Part shown: positions 1 through 7,049 of the stretch, one piece after another
How positions within the stretch are numbered: position 1 is the first letter of the stretch
Layout: the number at the start of each line of letters is the position of its first letter
Program-made: the position numbers and the translations under genes
Origin: an uncultured Pseudomonadota bacterium
GTDB lineage: Bacteria > Myxococcota > UBA796
Length of the DNA stretch: 10,306 bases
Direction of reading: 5' to 3'
Assembly: GCA_913040875.1 (NCBI GenBank)
Contig: CAJWHX010000086.1
Location: forward strand, 1-10,306
Notes under the pieces: generated by a model
The model's database searches: none
What the model was told of the DNA's origin: nothing
The model's input: only the letters and a program-made list of their open reading frames with translations

Positions 1-2
1 AT

Positions 3-299
3 CCGTATTTTCCGCCCAATTTCGTACTAAGATTATCAGACACAAAGAAGGTGCATCAACTTCGAGATGCATTGTGGTGGATGGAGTGTCGCAGTCGCTT
101 TGTACCTAGATTTCCAAAGTGGAGATTGCATCAATTGTTTGATGATATCACAGTTGATAAGGAACACTTAAAGCTTCAGACTTTGAAGACACCGTTGACG
201 ACAACGGAGATTATGCAGACCTATAGTGAACGCGGGAATCCAATACTGCGTTGGTTAACCACAAGACCAGATCAATCGATGGGAGGTGAACATGAGTGA
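3..299 (+). CDS. C-terminal part of an unrecognised protein (5' end outside the window)
   Basis: The reading frame is open from the left edge to a TGA at 297-299, giving about 98 visible residues. A GTG at 51 could be read as a start, but it has no spaced Shine-Dalgarno sequence and the frame stays open upstream with protein-like content (PYFPPNFVLRLSDTKK). I therefore treat it as the end of a longer gene. The visible part is rich in Trp, Arg and Leu (ALWWMECRSRF, WRLHQLF), has no membrane segment, and ends in a short acidic tail (GGEHE). I recognise no domain. Confidence 0.55.
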   Translation, partial: PYFPPNFVLRLSDTKKVHQLRDALWWMECRSRFVPRFPKWRLHQLFDDITVDKEHLKLQTLKTPLTTTEIMQTYSERGNPILRWLTTRPDQSMGGEHE

Positions 300-414
300 A
301 TGAAGCCCCTCCATTAATTCAAATCCAGCTACACCATTCCAACTTGGATTCACCATGTCAAATCATGACAACTCAATCAACAACGCAATTCTATCCAATA
401 ACGAGGAAATCGCC

Positions 415-819
415 ATGTCTACAGACACAACACCCAATACTTCAGCATCAGACAATACAATAAACAATCAGTCCACAGGAGAGGGCATGCAGACATCAGA
501 CACTGCTCCAAATACACCCCATCATCAATATTATGCGTATGGAGAAAGAGAAGAAGAATGGATTCCTGGGACATACCGAGAACCCTATTTTTGGGAAAGC
601 TCAGATACATTGCCATACTCTCGCAACTATTATTCTTTGTGGGAAGGATTGCCGATGCGTAAGACCATTTCCGAGGCGGGATTGGCTACATTCGTGCGGT
701 TGGCCACACCCATTTCCAAGGAAGAGTACGACCGACTGACCAGCATCAAATCTGCGAGTCAAGAGGCAGACTCTCGTGCAGAGTACATGTGGTCAGGACC
801 TCAATATGATGATGAATAA
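415..819 (+). CDS. Small hypothetical protein with disordered Asn/Thr/Ser-rich N-terminus
   Basis: I chose the ATG at 415 because GAGG at 402-405 sits 9 bases before it. An in-frame ATG at 355 would add 20 residues (MSNHDNSINNAILSNNEEIA) but is preceded only by a weak GGA, so 355-819 remains possible. The 134-residue product has a low-complexity N-terminal third (Thr, Asn, Ser). A more ordered, aromatic-rich part follows (EEEWIPGTYREPYFWESS, then SRNYYSLWEGLPMRKTISEAG), and then an acidic tail ending YDDE. There is no signal peptide, membrane segment or Cys. I recognise no family. A hairpin terminator follows 20 bases after the stop, so this gene appears to end its own transcript. Confidence 0.6.
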   Translation: MSTDTTPNTSASDNTINNQSTGEGMQTSDTAPNTPHHQYYAYGEREEEWIPGTYREPYFWESSDTLPYSRNYYSLWEGLPMRKTISEAGLATFVRLATPISKEEYDRLTSIKSASQEADSRAEYMWSGPQYDDE

Positions 820-839
820 AATGTGCTTCATTAAATGGT

Positions 840-861
840 GGGGTTCTTTACAAAGAGCCCC
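840..861 (+). terminator. Hairpin terminator after the small hypothetical gene
   Basis: GGGGTTCTT (840-848) pairs with AAGAGCCCC (853-861) across a TACA loop, giving a 9-bp stem with one G-T wobble. It is followed by TGATTTCTTAT, a moderately T-rich tail. It lies 20 bases past the preceding stop codon and 40 bases before the next gene, as expected for a factor-independent terminator. The tail is imperfect, so efficiency is uncertain. Confidence 0.6.
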
Positions 862-901
862 TGATTTCTTATCCATAGTTCATTGATTTATAGGAACTGG
901 C

Positions 902-2047
902 ATGACACTCAATTTGAAAACCTTAATCGATTCATCGGATACTGCACAGATTGAACGATATATCCGACGTGCCTTGACCCGTGCTGCGTTTCCAGAGTAT
1001 CGAACAACAATTGAAGGCATCTCTACGCCAAGGTTTAACGAACCAAAACCACTCTATAAGGTTATCGCAAAGCTACTTAGTCCATTTTGTACTCAAGAAG
1101 CTGGTGGGTTTGAAACAGCCCATACAGTTTCACAGCGCCAAATAGAGGCACTGTTCGCAGGAGAGATCAATCAGTTTGAAGGATTGGTCTGTGGTATAGA
1201 AGCCTCTCGAATTTCAATGGTTCAATCGAGTCGAAATTCGCTGTTGTCGGAATCTGCAATCGTGTATCCTGAGATGGGTTCACTCGGTGTTTTACATGCT
1301 GAAGAATCGATTGAAACTCAAGAGACTAGTGGGAAGATGAATCGTTATGTCCAAGAAGATGGAAGGACGATTTGGATGGGGCATCTGAGTTCAGGAACCA
1401 GTGATCCGGATATTTTTCCATACAACAGACAATGTTTATTGGATGTGGTCTCGGGAGGTGCTTCGATATTGAATCCGAGCACAGACGTATCATTTTGGGA
1501 TGCCAATTTTGATTGTACGGACCAAGTCAATACCAAATTGGGTATGGAATCAACACTTGAGATTTTGTTGGAATTTACCAAGCAACAGTGCGTACAATTT
1601 ATCATTCCAGCCGTCCGAGTTCGAAAGTGCCGATATGCCGATCGACCCTTTGCCAACAATCAGCTGCATAAAGGGTGGATTGAGCAGCTTGCTGAAAGTA
1701 TGATCGCAACCTGTCCAAGAGACATGACGGTCACTGCGGTAGACACGGATGGTTTATTTGTCCTCTCGGAGGGCAGTATACACTTTCTTCTTCCCAATCA
1801 ATCCCCCAAACGGATGGATTCAATAATGGACATGCGGTGGCAACGACATGATACTTTTTCACCGGAAGTGATTTTGGACCACAAACCCATACGCGTAGAT
1901 TTGGGCGGTCAGAAGTATACATTCCACAACTTTATGGACTTCAAAGGTTCGATAGGTGTAGCTGCTACTTCTTGGTATGATCCCAATCGGTTACGAGAAG
2001 AAGAGGTAGCGTTTATGAACTTTCTTCGAGAGAATTATGTCAGATGA
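902..2047 (+). CDS. Unrecognised 381-residue cytoplasmic protein
   Basis: The ATG at 902 is preceded by AGGA (892-895), an adequate ribosome binding site, and follows the hairpin terminator at 840-861, so the gene probably has its own promoter. The protein has no signal peptide and no convincing membrane helix. It begins with a helical stretch (SSDTAQIERYIRRALTRAAF) and ends with a charged helix (RLREEEVAFMNFLRENYVR). Cys residues are scattered, without zinc-type spacing. The middle (roughly residues 85-330) looks like a mixed alpha/beta fold, but I find no nucleotide-binding or catalytic motif and do not recognise the family. The 3' end overlaps the start of a 45-residue membrane protein by 11 bases, so the two are likely translated together and may work together. 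Confidence 0.7.
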   Translation: MTLNLKTLIDSSDTAQIERYIRRALTRAAFPEYRTTIEGISTPRFNEPKPLYKVIAKLLSPFCTQEAGGFETAHTVSQRQIEALFAGEINQFEGLVCGIEASRISMVQSSRNSLLSESAIVYPEMGSLGVLHAEESIETQETSGKMNRYVQEDGRTIWMGHLSSGTSDPDIFPYNRQCLLDVVSGGASILNPSTDVSFWDANFDCTDQVNTKLGMESTLEILLEFTKQQCVQFIIPAVRVRKCRYADRPFANNQLHKGWIEQLAESMIATCPRDMTVTAVDTDGLFVLSEGSIHFLLPNQSPKRMDSIMDMRWQRHDTFSPEVILDHKPIRVDLGGQKYTFHNFMDFKGSIGVAATSWYDPNRLREEEVAFMNFLRENYVR

Positions 2048-2174
2048 AGACTCAACAGTTCGTCCCCCTGAAAAAAAGCGACCATGGTACTTACGATGGC
2101 CGATTTGGTTGGCCGCACTCATCTTTGACGCATTTGTCACAGGAGTGCTCGAGTTTTGCTTTGGATTGTTGTAA
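2037..2174 (+). CDS. 45-residue single-pass membrane protein overlapping the upstream gene
   Basis: This ATG opens inside the last codons of the 381-residue gene, overlapping it by 11 bases, with GAGAG at 2028-2032 as a possible ribosome binding site. The product starts with a charged segment (MSDEDSTVRPPEKKRPWYLR). A hydrophobic stretch of about 24 residues (WPIWLAALIFDAFVTGVLEF, then CFGLL) runs to the TAA. The basic residues just before the hydrophobic segment (KKR and R) predict that the N-terminus stays in the cytoplasm. It resembles small accessory membrane proteins in length and layout, but I recognise no family. The overlap suggests translational coupling with its neighbour. Confidence 0.55.
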   Translation: MSDEDSTVRPPEKKRPWYLRWPIWLAALIFDAFVTGVLEFCFGLL

Positions 2175-2226
2175 AGGGTACATAAAATCGAGATAGATGC
2201 ATCACTGCTGCATCAAGAGGTCCTCA

Positions 2227-2232
2227 TATAAT
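2227..2232 (+). promoter_or_regulatory. Possible -10 element upstream of the acidic-linker lipoprotein
   Basis: A perfect TATAAT lies 82 bases before the lipoprotein start at 2315. No good -35 hexamer sits 16-18 bases upstream (the sequence there is ACTGCT or CTGCTG) and there is no TGn extension, so this is only a candidate. Confidence 0.25.
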
Positions 2233-2314
2233 TAAGTTTGGTTGTCAATAATCGCTCGATGATGGGTTGGTTTGTCTTGGTTTCTCAGTTAATCTGTATG
2301 CAGAAGGAGGGTGT

Positions 2315-3232
2315 ATGCACAAATCGATCACATTGAGTGGAATGATGGTTTTCCTATGCGCGTGTTTGCCCGAATTGGGTGCGGACAAAGATCTGTCAGA
2401 TATGGAAGAGCCATCGAGCGAACCAGCCGAGGAACCATCTGATTCAACCAATGATGACTCGGACTCTTCAAATGATTCAGGTGACTCGGGGTCAGATGGC
2501 GACTCAGATGATAGACCGATTGAGCCATCGAATGAACCGAGTGATGACGATATCGATGATGGAGTAGGCTATTTGAATCCAGACATCTTACTGTTTACCT
2601 TTCGCAATGGCTATGCGGATGGTGGTGTGACAGGTTCGACGGTTGACAGTGCCGGTATAGATTTGGTTGGTTCCTTCAGCCTAATCTTATTTGATTCCAT
2701 GAACGATGACTATTGTGTAGTGGATTGGACTTTCGATGAGACAACAGTGGCTCCAGATGCAGCGTATTCTGATGGATATGTAACCAATGGATTTTATGGC
2801 ACTGATGTGGAAGTGTGGTATGGGTATTTGATCTTGTCACGACCTACAACTCGAGAATCGTGCGACAGTTTAACCCCAGATTGGCTGCTCACATTGGATC
2901 AAATCAAGGCGGATAGACCGGGTTTTGGATATGGTCCATTGACGGAAGATTTGATGACGTCCATGGAGACAGAAGGGTATGTGTCTTGGGATTTGCTCTC
3001 TGACATTGTGTTCACAGGAATTCCTTCGATGACGGTATTCGGTGATGGGCAACGGATGTATTTCCCCGTCAATCAAGGGTTTGCGTATCAGCTAGATTCT
3101 GATGGTTCGACCCAGTTTGATTCAACCAATCAGGATATGCCTCAGGGTACAGAGCTAAGCGCTAGCAGCTTGCCCAGCGATGGTTTCTATGTCGGGCATT
3201 ACTACTTTGGGATTTCACTGGACGGGCACTAA
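2315..3232 (+). CDS. Lipoprotein with Ser/Asp/Glu-rich linker, function unknown
   Basis: The ATG at 2315 has a strong ribosome binding site (AAGGAGG at 2304-2310), so I prefer it to the upstream in-frame ATG at 2267, which would put 16 extra residues before the signal peptide. The 305-residue product starts with a short lipoprotein signal (MHKSITLSGMMVFLCAC), with Cys17 as the likely lipidated residue, although Cys at lipobox position -2 is unusual. Residues ~22-83 form a Ser/Asp/Glu/Pro linker. A globular domain of ~220 residues follows, beginning YLNPDILLFTFRNGYADGG. It carries two Cys in similar aromatic contexts (DYCVVDWTF and RESCDSLTPDWLL) that could form a disulfide. I do not recognise the domain. 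Its end overlaps the convergent carotenoid oxygenase gene by 18 bases. Confidence 0.75.
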   Translation: MHKSITLSGMMVFLCACLPELGADKDLSDMEEPSSEPAEEPSDSTNDDSDSSNDSGDSGSDGDSDDRPIEPSNEPSDDDIDDGVGYLNPDILLFTFRNGYADGGVTGSTVDSAGIDLVGSFSLILFDSMNDDYCVVDWTFDETTVAPDAAYSDGYVTNGFYGTDVEVWYGYLILSRPTTRESCDSLTPDWLLTLDQIKADRPGFGYGPLTEDLMTSMETEGYVSWDLLSDIVFTGIPSMTVFGDGQRMYFPVNQGFAYQLDSDGSTQFDSTNQDMPQGTELSASSLPSDGFYVGHYYFGISLDGH

Positions 3233-4699
3233 GTCGTCAGTCACTCCGACTGGGTCCCATTCTCCGTGAAAGGCAATCGGAAGTAAAGCCATTGGAATGA
3301 TGCTGATGGGACCCTTGGAAATATTCGATGCTTCGAAAATGTGAAGCAGGGTTCGTTTCTCGACGCCATCACTCAGTAGGACCAATATGTGGTCTTCATC
3401 ATCTGGATTTGAAGCCACGATTGGTTCTCCAACGAAGATGGTGTCTGATGTACTCCACGTTTGAGCAGGGTATTCTGGATTGTGGAGGTCTACAACGATG
3501 ATGCTATCAAAAGGGTCGCTGTGGATTTTGTCAGAACGAGTGGCTCCAACCATGTATCGAGCATTTTGCCCACACTCGGCTCCGGGTACACGTGGGAAAT
3601 CGATGCCATACGAACTTAGTTTTTCCCAAGATCCTTCGTCACTGTTTGGGGGTATCGTTATCCGATACATCTGTTGGGCATCACGCTGGTCCGGAAGCGT
3701 TGGGTCAAATGGCGTATGTCTCCCTGTATATCCGAACTCTTCGCCAAACGGAAAATCGTGAAAGATACAGGCATCAATGATGACTGTACCATCCTCCTGT
3801 TCAAATGCATTCACAAAGTGAACGACATAGACGGGCTTGGGAAGTCGGATCCGTCGGATGTCATTGGTTGAGCGTCTGGGAATTAGAATCATCTCTCCAT
3901 CAGCGTTGGTATTCGTCTTGATAGAAGTGAGCATCGTGCCCGCTCCCATCAGGTGTTTGATGAAGGATAGGGGTTTGATACTGAGGTTGTTCCCGCCAAA
4001 GATGACCCAGTTTCGACTGAATGTAAAGTCGTGTACAAATGCCGTATGTGGAATGGTGGCGGTTCGTGAGTGGATGCATTCGTCGTTGGAATTCACCTCA
4101 TGGATTTCCAAGTCCGTATATCGACCCATCTTGAGATTGACCAAAATGATCGTGTCGTCTACTGGATCGTGATGCATGTGTGCAAGGGTCGTTTTACCAG
4201 CGATGAGTCCGTTGAAGGTTTCCACACCATGGGTTTCCAACGTGTTTGGGTCGAGGGCATGAGGTTCACCACCTTCCCAGCCAGCAATCAGTTTGTCTCC
4301 CCAGCGATAAATGGTTGTGTTGGCAACATTTCTAGGGATACTACGGGGCATGTTTTTCCAGAAGTGGTCGTGTGGGTTGGTCGCAAATCCTCGGACGCTC
4401 AGATCCTCATTTTCTGCCTCTACGATATAAGACTTCGTTTCGATGAATCGTGCTTTCAGATCCATTGATCCATCGTCATTGAATGCAAAGGAGCGTAAAT
4501 ATCCGTGCCCATCGAACGGGTGTATGAAGGTGTTCCCGTATTGATTCCATCCGGGACCGTTGGAGAGCAATCGGCCTCCTCGCAAGCGTAGGGGAATGGC
4601 ACCTGTCATTTCCTCCGCAGAGATGTGAATATCTATATTTCCCGGTTTGATCGTGATGGCAGTGTTCCAAGACTCCGAACGTTGTTCTGTATTCGACAT
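3215..4699 (-). CDS. Carotenoid cleavage oxygenase (RPE65/apocarotenoid oxygenase family)
   Basis: This is a member of the family of non-haem Fe(II) enzymes that cut a carotenoid or apocarotenoid double bond with O2, giving aldehydes such as retinal. At 494 residues it has the usual length, with no signal peptide, so it is likely cytoplasmic or membrane-associated. Visible family marks are DGHGYLRSFAF (~63-73), NTTIYRWGDKLIAGWEGGEP (~127-146) and ALDPNTLETHG (148-158). The four iron-binding histidines can be assigned as His174 (TLAH), His223 (FVHDF), His294 (VVHFVNAFE) and His478 (AFHGEWDP). A second-shell Glu is likely at 425 (VGEP). At the site where many members have Glu in an E-FPR motif, this protein has Asp367 (GIDFPRVP). 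The start has only weak GGA signals upstream. It follows lipoprotein C by 55 bases on the same strand, and no terminator is obvious between them. The true substrate cannot be read from sequence. Confidence 0.93.
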   Translation of the reverse strand: MSNTEQRSESWNTAITIKPGNIDIHISAEEMTGAIPLRLRGGRLLSNGPGWNQYGNTFIHPFDGHGYLRSFAFNDDGSMDLKARFIETKSYIVEAENEDLSVRGFATNPHDHFWKNMPRSIPRNVANTTIYRWGDKLIAGWEGGEPHALDPNTLETHGVETFNGLIAGKTTLAHMHHDPVDDTIILVNLKMGRYTDLEIHEVNSNDECIHSRTATIPHTAFVHDFTFSRNWVIFGGNNLSIKPLSFIKHLMGAGTMLTSIKTNTNADGEMILIPRRSTNDIRRIRLPKPVYVVHFVNAFEQEDGTVIIDACIFHDFPFGEEFGYTGRHTPFDPTLPDQRDAQQMYRITIPPNSDEGSWEKLSSYGIDFPRVPGAECGQNARYMVGATRSDKIHSDPFDSIIVVDLHNPEYPAQTWSTSDTIFVGEPIVASNPDDEDHILVLLSDGVEKRTLLHIFEASNISKGPISIIPMALLPIAFHGEWDPVGVTDDLVPVQ

Positions 4700-4754
4700 G
4701 AGGATGTATCCAACTGAGAAATTGATGAAGTGGAAAGAATGTGGATCAGCGGTT

Positions 4755-5585
4755 CTAATTTTGGCTCAGACCCGTCCAAGGAGCAGTATTGCACCCTGTC
4801 AGTAAATCATTGCGATCGGCTGAAGATCCTTTCGCCTCATCGATCGATGAGGCATTCGATATAGTGTGACAGTAGAGCCAATCCCCGTCTGGATTTGTGG
4901 TCCATTCGAGTTTGCTGTACAGCCCGGGGGCAGATTGATTGCCTGCATCATTTTGTGCCAACGCATAGTCTTCATCATTGCTGTATTCTACAACGTGAAA
5001 CAACAGTGGCGCTGTGCCCATAGCCCATGTGAATGGATTGATAGAGTGTGGACTCCCAGCGCTGTCGACAAAGTCTCCAGAGAGGTCCATATTTAAACGA
5101 ATTTCAGTCCATGGACTCCCCGCACATCCCAGACCTAGATCCGCAACATCGGCGTTGGCAGTCATTGCGGCGTCTTCAGAAGGTGCATCAGAGATGGATT
5201 GACAGTAAAACAGTTCACCATCATCATTGCTGTACCACTGGAATTTACTCCATCGGCCAGGCATGCCGTACTGCTGATTGTTGTTGTCACCATTTTGTGC
5301 AATCAAGAATCCAGAGATATTGTCATACTGTGAAATGTTGAACATGCGATTTGGTCCAGCATCCCATAATTCTTCTGTGATGGTGTGGGAGACTAGTTCT
5401 ACATCGGTATAGCTTCCGAATAGCCCCACTTCAGACTCGTCTGGTTCTGGTTCTTCTATACCGGAGTCATCCTTTTCTTCAGTGTCTTCAGTGTCAGAGT
5501 TGGAATCTTCGATGACGATATCAAAGAACCCACTGTCTTCTACGGGTTTTTCTTCACAGGCAAAGAAGGAAAGCAATAGATTCAT
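4755..5585 (-). CDS. Lipoprotein C: two divergent copies of the YCQ/GC domain
   Basis: I chose the ATG at 5585 because GGAG lies 5 bases upstream and the signal peptide then starts directly (MNLLLSFFAC, lipidated Cys10). A TTG 30 bases further upstream is a poorer choice. The 276-residue product has an acidic linker (residues ~11-55, with SDTEDTEEKDDSG). Two related domains follow at ~57-162 and ~170-276. Each has the order G-x-[YF]-x-D, HxI, a W, an [FL]-N/H-[IV] strand, AQN[GD], [WY]SK[FL]-x-W, DG-x-[LW]-x-YC, an AD-x-x-DL segment, GC and PWT. The same domain occurs twice in lipoprotein A at 7050-8030, so the two are paralogues. C lacks the Cys-bearing insert present in A. The 113 bases between the Rieske gene and C may hold a separate promoter. 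Function is unknown; a surface or outer-membrane location is likely. Confidence 0.8.
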   Translation of the reverse strand: MNLLLSFFACEEKPVEDSGFFDIVIEDSNSDTEDTEEKDDSGIEEPEPDESEVGLFGSYTDVELVSHTITEELWDAGPNRMFNISQYDNISGFLIAQNGDNNNQQYGMPGRWSKFQWYSNDDGELFYCQSISDAPSEDAAMTANADVADLGLGCAGSPWTEIRLNMDLSGDFVDSAGSPHSINPFTWAMGTAPLLFHVVEYSNDEDYALAQNDAGNQSAPGLYSKLEWTTNPDGDWLYCHTISNASSIDEAKGSSADRNDLLTGCNTAPWTGLSQN

Positions 5586-5698
5586 GGCAGCTCCAAAATG
5601 GTTCAACAGTGGCAATGGACGTTGTTTAAATTTGTATCACAGTTTTAGACTGTTGTATTGCAATCGTACAGTTGAACGATCTGAATCATGGAGAGCTA

Positions 5699-6238
5699 CT
5701 ACCTTCTTTGGATGTTCAGTGTTCTCCCATCGTCGTCGAGGCACACTGTAAAGGCGGCAAGATCCCGCTCTGCCGGTCCTTGAAGAACTGTTCCATCCCA
5801 GTCAAATAAAGAATTGTGGCACGGACACCGTACCAAACCCAGATCAGCAGCCCATTCCACATCACAGGTACCGTGCGTGCATATTTTCCAGACAGCAATC
5901 CAATCGTTTACCCCAACACAAACGACCAAAATATGGACGTAGTCATCTGGAAAAGAAACCGTTGAACTGCCCCCAACCATCGACAGTTCTGGGTACTGAT
6001 CCAGTTGAAGTTGCATAGTTGCCGAGAGACATTCTTCGATGGGCTCGAGTCCCGTATCTCCAGTATCTAACAAAGTAGCGGTATCAGGATCGTTTAGATT
6101 TTCTGAATCGAGTTCTGTAGCCGGTTTTGGATCTGAAGAAATCCGCAGACAACCTGTTGAACCAGTCAGCATCCCCAAGCCCAAAACTTGCAGACAATCT
6201 CTTCGACTTAGTGACCTATCCTCGAGTGGGCCGGTCAT
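5699..6238 (-). CDS. Tat-exported Rieske 2Fe-2S lipoprotein
   Basis: The Rieske cluster motif is complete: Cys120-Thr-His122, then 15 residues, then Cys138-Pro-Cys140-His141. Cys125 (CTHGTC) and Cys140 (CPCH) stand where the stabilising disulfide of cytochrome bc-type Rieske proteins sits. Residues 7-30 read RSLSRRDCLQVLGLGMLTGS then TGC, which combines a twin-arginine motif with a lipobox (Cys30). The protein would thus be exported folded and lipid-anchored. An acidic DTGDTG linker follows to about residue 65. At 179 residues there is no catalytic domain, so an electron-transfer role outside the cytoplasm is the natural reading. Its ATG overlaps the TGA of lipoprotein B (ATGA) and has no Shine-Dalgarno sequence, which indicates translational coupling to B. 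No cytochrome b is nearby, so it is not part of a local bc1 operon. Confidence 0.9.
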   Translation of the reverse strand: MTGPLEDRSLSRRDCLQVLGLGMLTGSTGCLRISSDPKPATELDSENLNDPDTATLLDTGDTGLEPIEECLSATMQLQLDQYPELSMVGGSSTVSFPDDYVHILVVCVGVNDWIAVWKICTHGTCDVEWAADLGLVRCPCHNSLFDWDGTVLQGPAERDLAAFTVCLDDDGRTLNIQRR

Positions 6239-6975
6239 TCAGGTGAGCCATTCACGATGGCGATGGCGTCCAAATCAAAGCCACCTGGGCCACTGGCTCC
6301 AGAGTCGGCAACTCTAATGTACCGAGCTTCTGACAATCCAATATCGGCAAGATCAAAAGCATCGCCACCAGCGAGTTCAGGATCTCTCGCATCGATACAA
6401 TTGTTTGGGTGAGATAGGGAAGGGGACGCACCTGCACAGCCTGGGTATCCGTTGTCCGAATCTTCTGTATCGCAGTCCCATGTAAACCACGTCTCACCAT
6501 CCATGCTTGCTGAGACGATTCCCGTTTCATACCAGCCGATGAATACATTTTCGAAGACGATCAGATCTGGCCCTTCACCATCAGCAATCATTTGATCGAA
6601 GTCAACGATGATAAAGCCGTTCATTCCGAGTGATACCACATCTAGCGAACCACTGTTGGGACCTGCCCCGAGGGGTGGTCCATAGACGATGCTTGGAAAC
6701 TGATCTTGACCAAAACCAGCCCCTTCACCGAATTCTACTTCGACGACTTCTGTGATGAAGGGGGTTGGGTCATAGATCACAGGGTCACACTCTTCTTCAT
6801 CGGGTTCTTCAGTGTCTGAAGTATCTTCTGTATCTGAAGCACCAGTGTCTTCTAGACCAGAATCTTCTTCGAGTAAACCTGTATCCTCTATTTGTTCGCT
6901 GCCTGTATCGTCGATGGTATCTGAAGATTTGTCTTCATCACTACAAGCAAACAATATCAATGCGATAGACCACAT
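6235..6975 (-). CDS. Lipoprotein B: acidic linker plus 'cell surface protein' beta domain
   Basis: I chose the ATG at 6975: GAGG lies 6 bases upstream, and the longer candidate starts at 7008 and 7017 fall inside the inverted repeat at 6995-7027. The 246-residue product begins MWSIALILFAC (lipidated Cys11) and has a Ser/Asp/Glu/Thr linker to about residue 62. The ~185-residue domain carries a recognisable series: GFGQDQFPSIVYGPPLGAG, GSLDVVSLGMNGFIIVDF, GPDLIVFENVF, VSASMDGETW, PGCAGASP, GGDAFDLADIGL, ARYIRVAD and FDLDAIAIVNG. I associate this pattern with secreted 'cell surface proteins' of Myxococcota, Planctomycetes and Bacteroidetes that have a discoidin-like fold; this is family memory, not a search. 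Ligand unknown. The stop overlaps the Rieske start, so the two products probably act together. Confidence 0.8.
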   Translation of the reverse strand: MWSIALILFACSDEDKSSDTIDDTGSEQIEDTGLLEEDSGLEDTGASDTEDTSDTEEPDEEECDPVIYDPTPFITEVVEVEFGEGAGFGQDQFPSIVYGPPLGAGPNSGSLDVVSLGMNGFIIVDFDQMIADGEGPDLIVFENVFIGWYETGIVSASMDGETWFTWDCDTEDSDNGYPGCAGASPSLSHPNNCIDARDPELAGGDAFDLADIGLSEARYIRVADSGASGPGGFDLDAIAIVNGSPE

Positions 6976-6994
6976 TGGAAACCTCTGAGAAAGC

Positions 6995-7027
6995 AGACCG
7001 ATGGACATACGAAACATCCATCGGTCT
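6995..7027 (-). terminator. Perfect 11-bp inverted repeat between lipoproteins A and B
   Basis: AGACCGATGGA (6995-7005) and TCCATCGGTCT (7017-7027) are exact inverted copies around an 11-base spacer. The hairpin lies 23 bases past the stop of lipoprotein A and ends 19 bases before the start of lipoprotein B. On the minus strand it is followed by GCTTTCTC, a poor T tract, so it may be a leaky terminator or a processing/stability hairpin rather than a full stop. It argues against the two upstream start codons for lipoprotein B, which fall within it. Confidence 0.55.
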
Positions 7028-7049
7028 ATCGTGTGTAGTTTGTGGTGAA

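Noticed and set aside
51..299. GTG at 51 as a true gene start
   Set aside because: The frame is open to the window edge with protein-like content and there is no spaced ribosome binding site.
2191..2215. GATGC...GCATC inverted repeat after the 45-residue gene
   Set aside because: Only five base pairs with no T tract; too weak to call a terminator.
3837..4468. Two plus-strand reading frames of 111 and 132 residues opposite the carotenoid oxygenase
   Set aside because: The minus-strand frame carries all family motifs; these are antisense shadows without recognisable content.
5586..5698. ACAGT...ACTGT inverted repeat as a terminator between the Rieske gene and lipoprotein C
   Set aside because: Five base pairs with no GC-rich stem and no T tract; may be nothing or part of a regulatory site.
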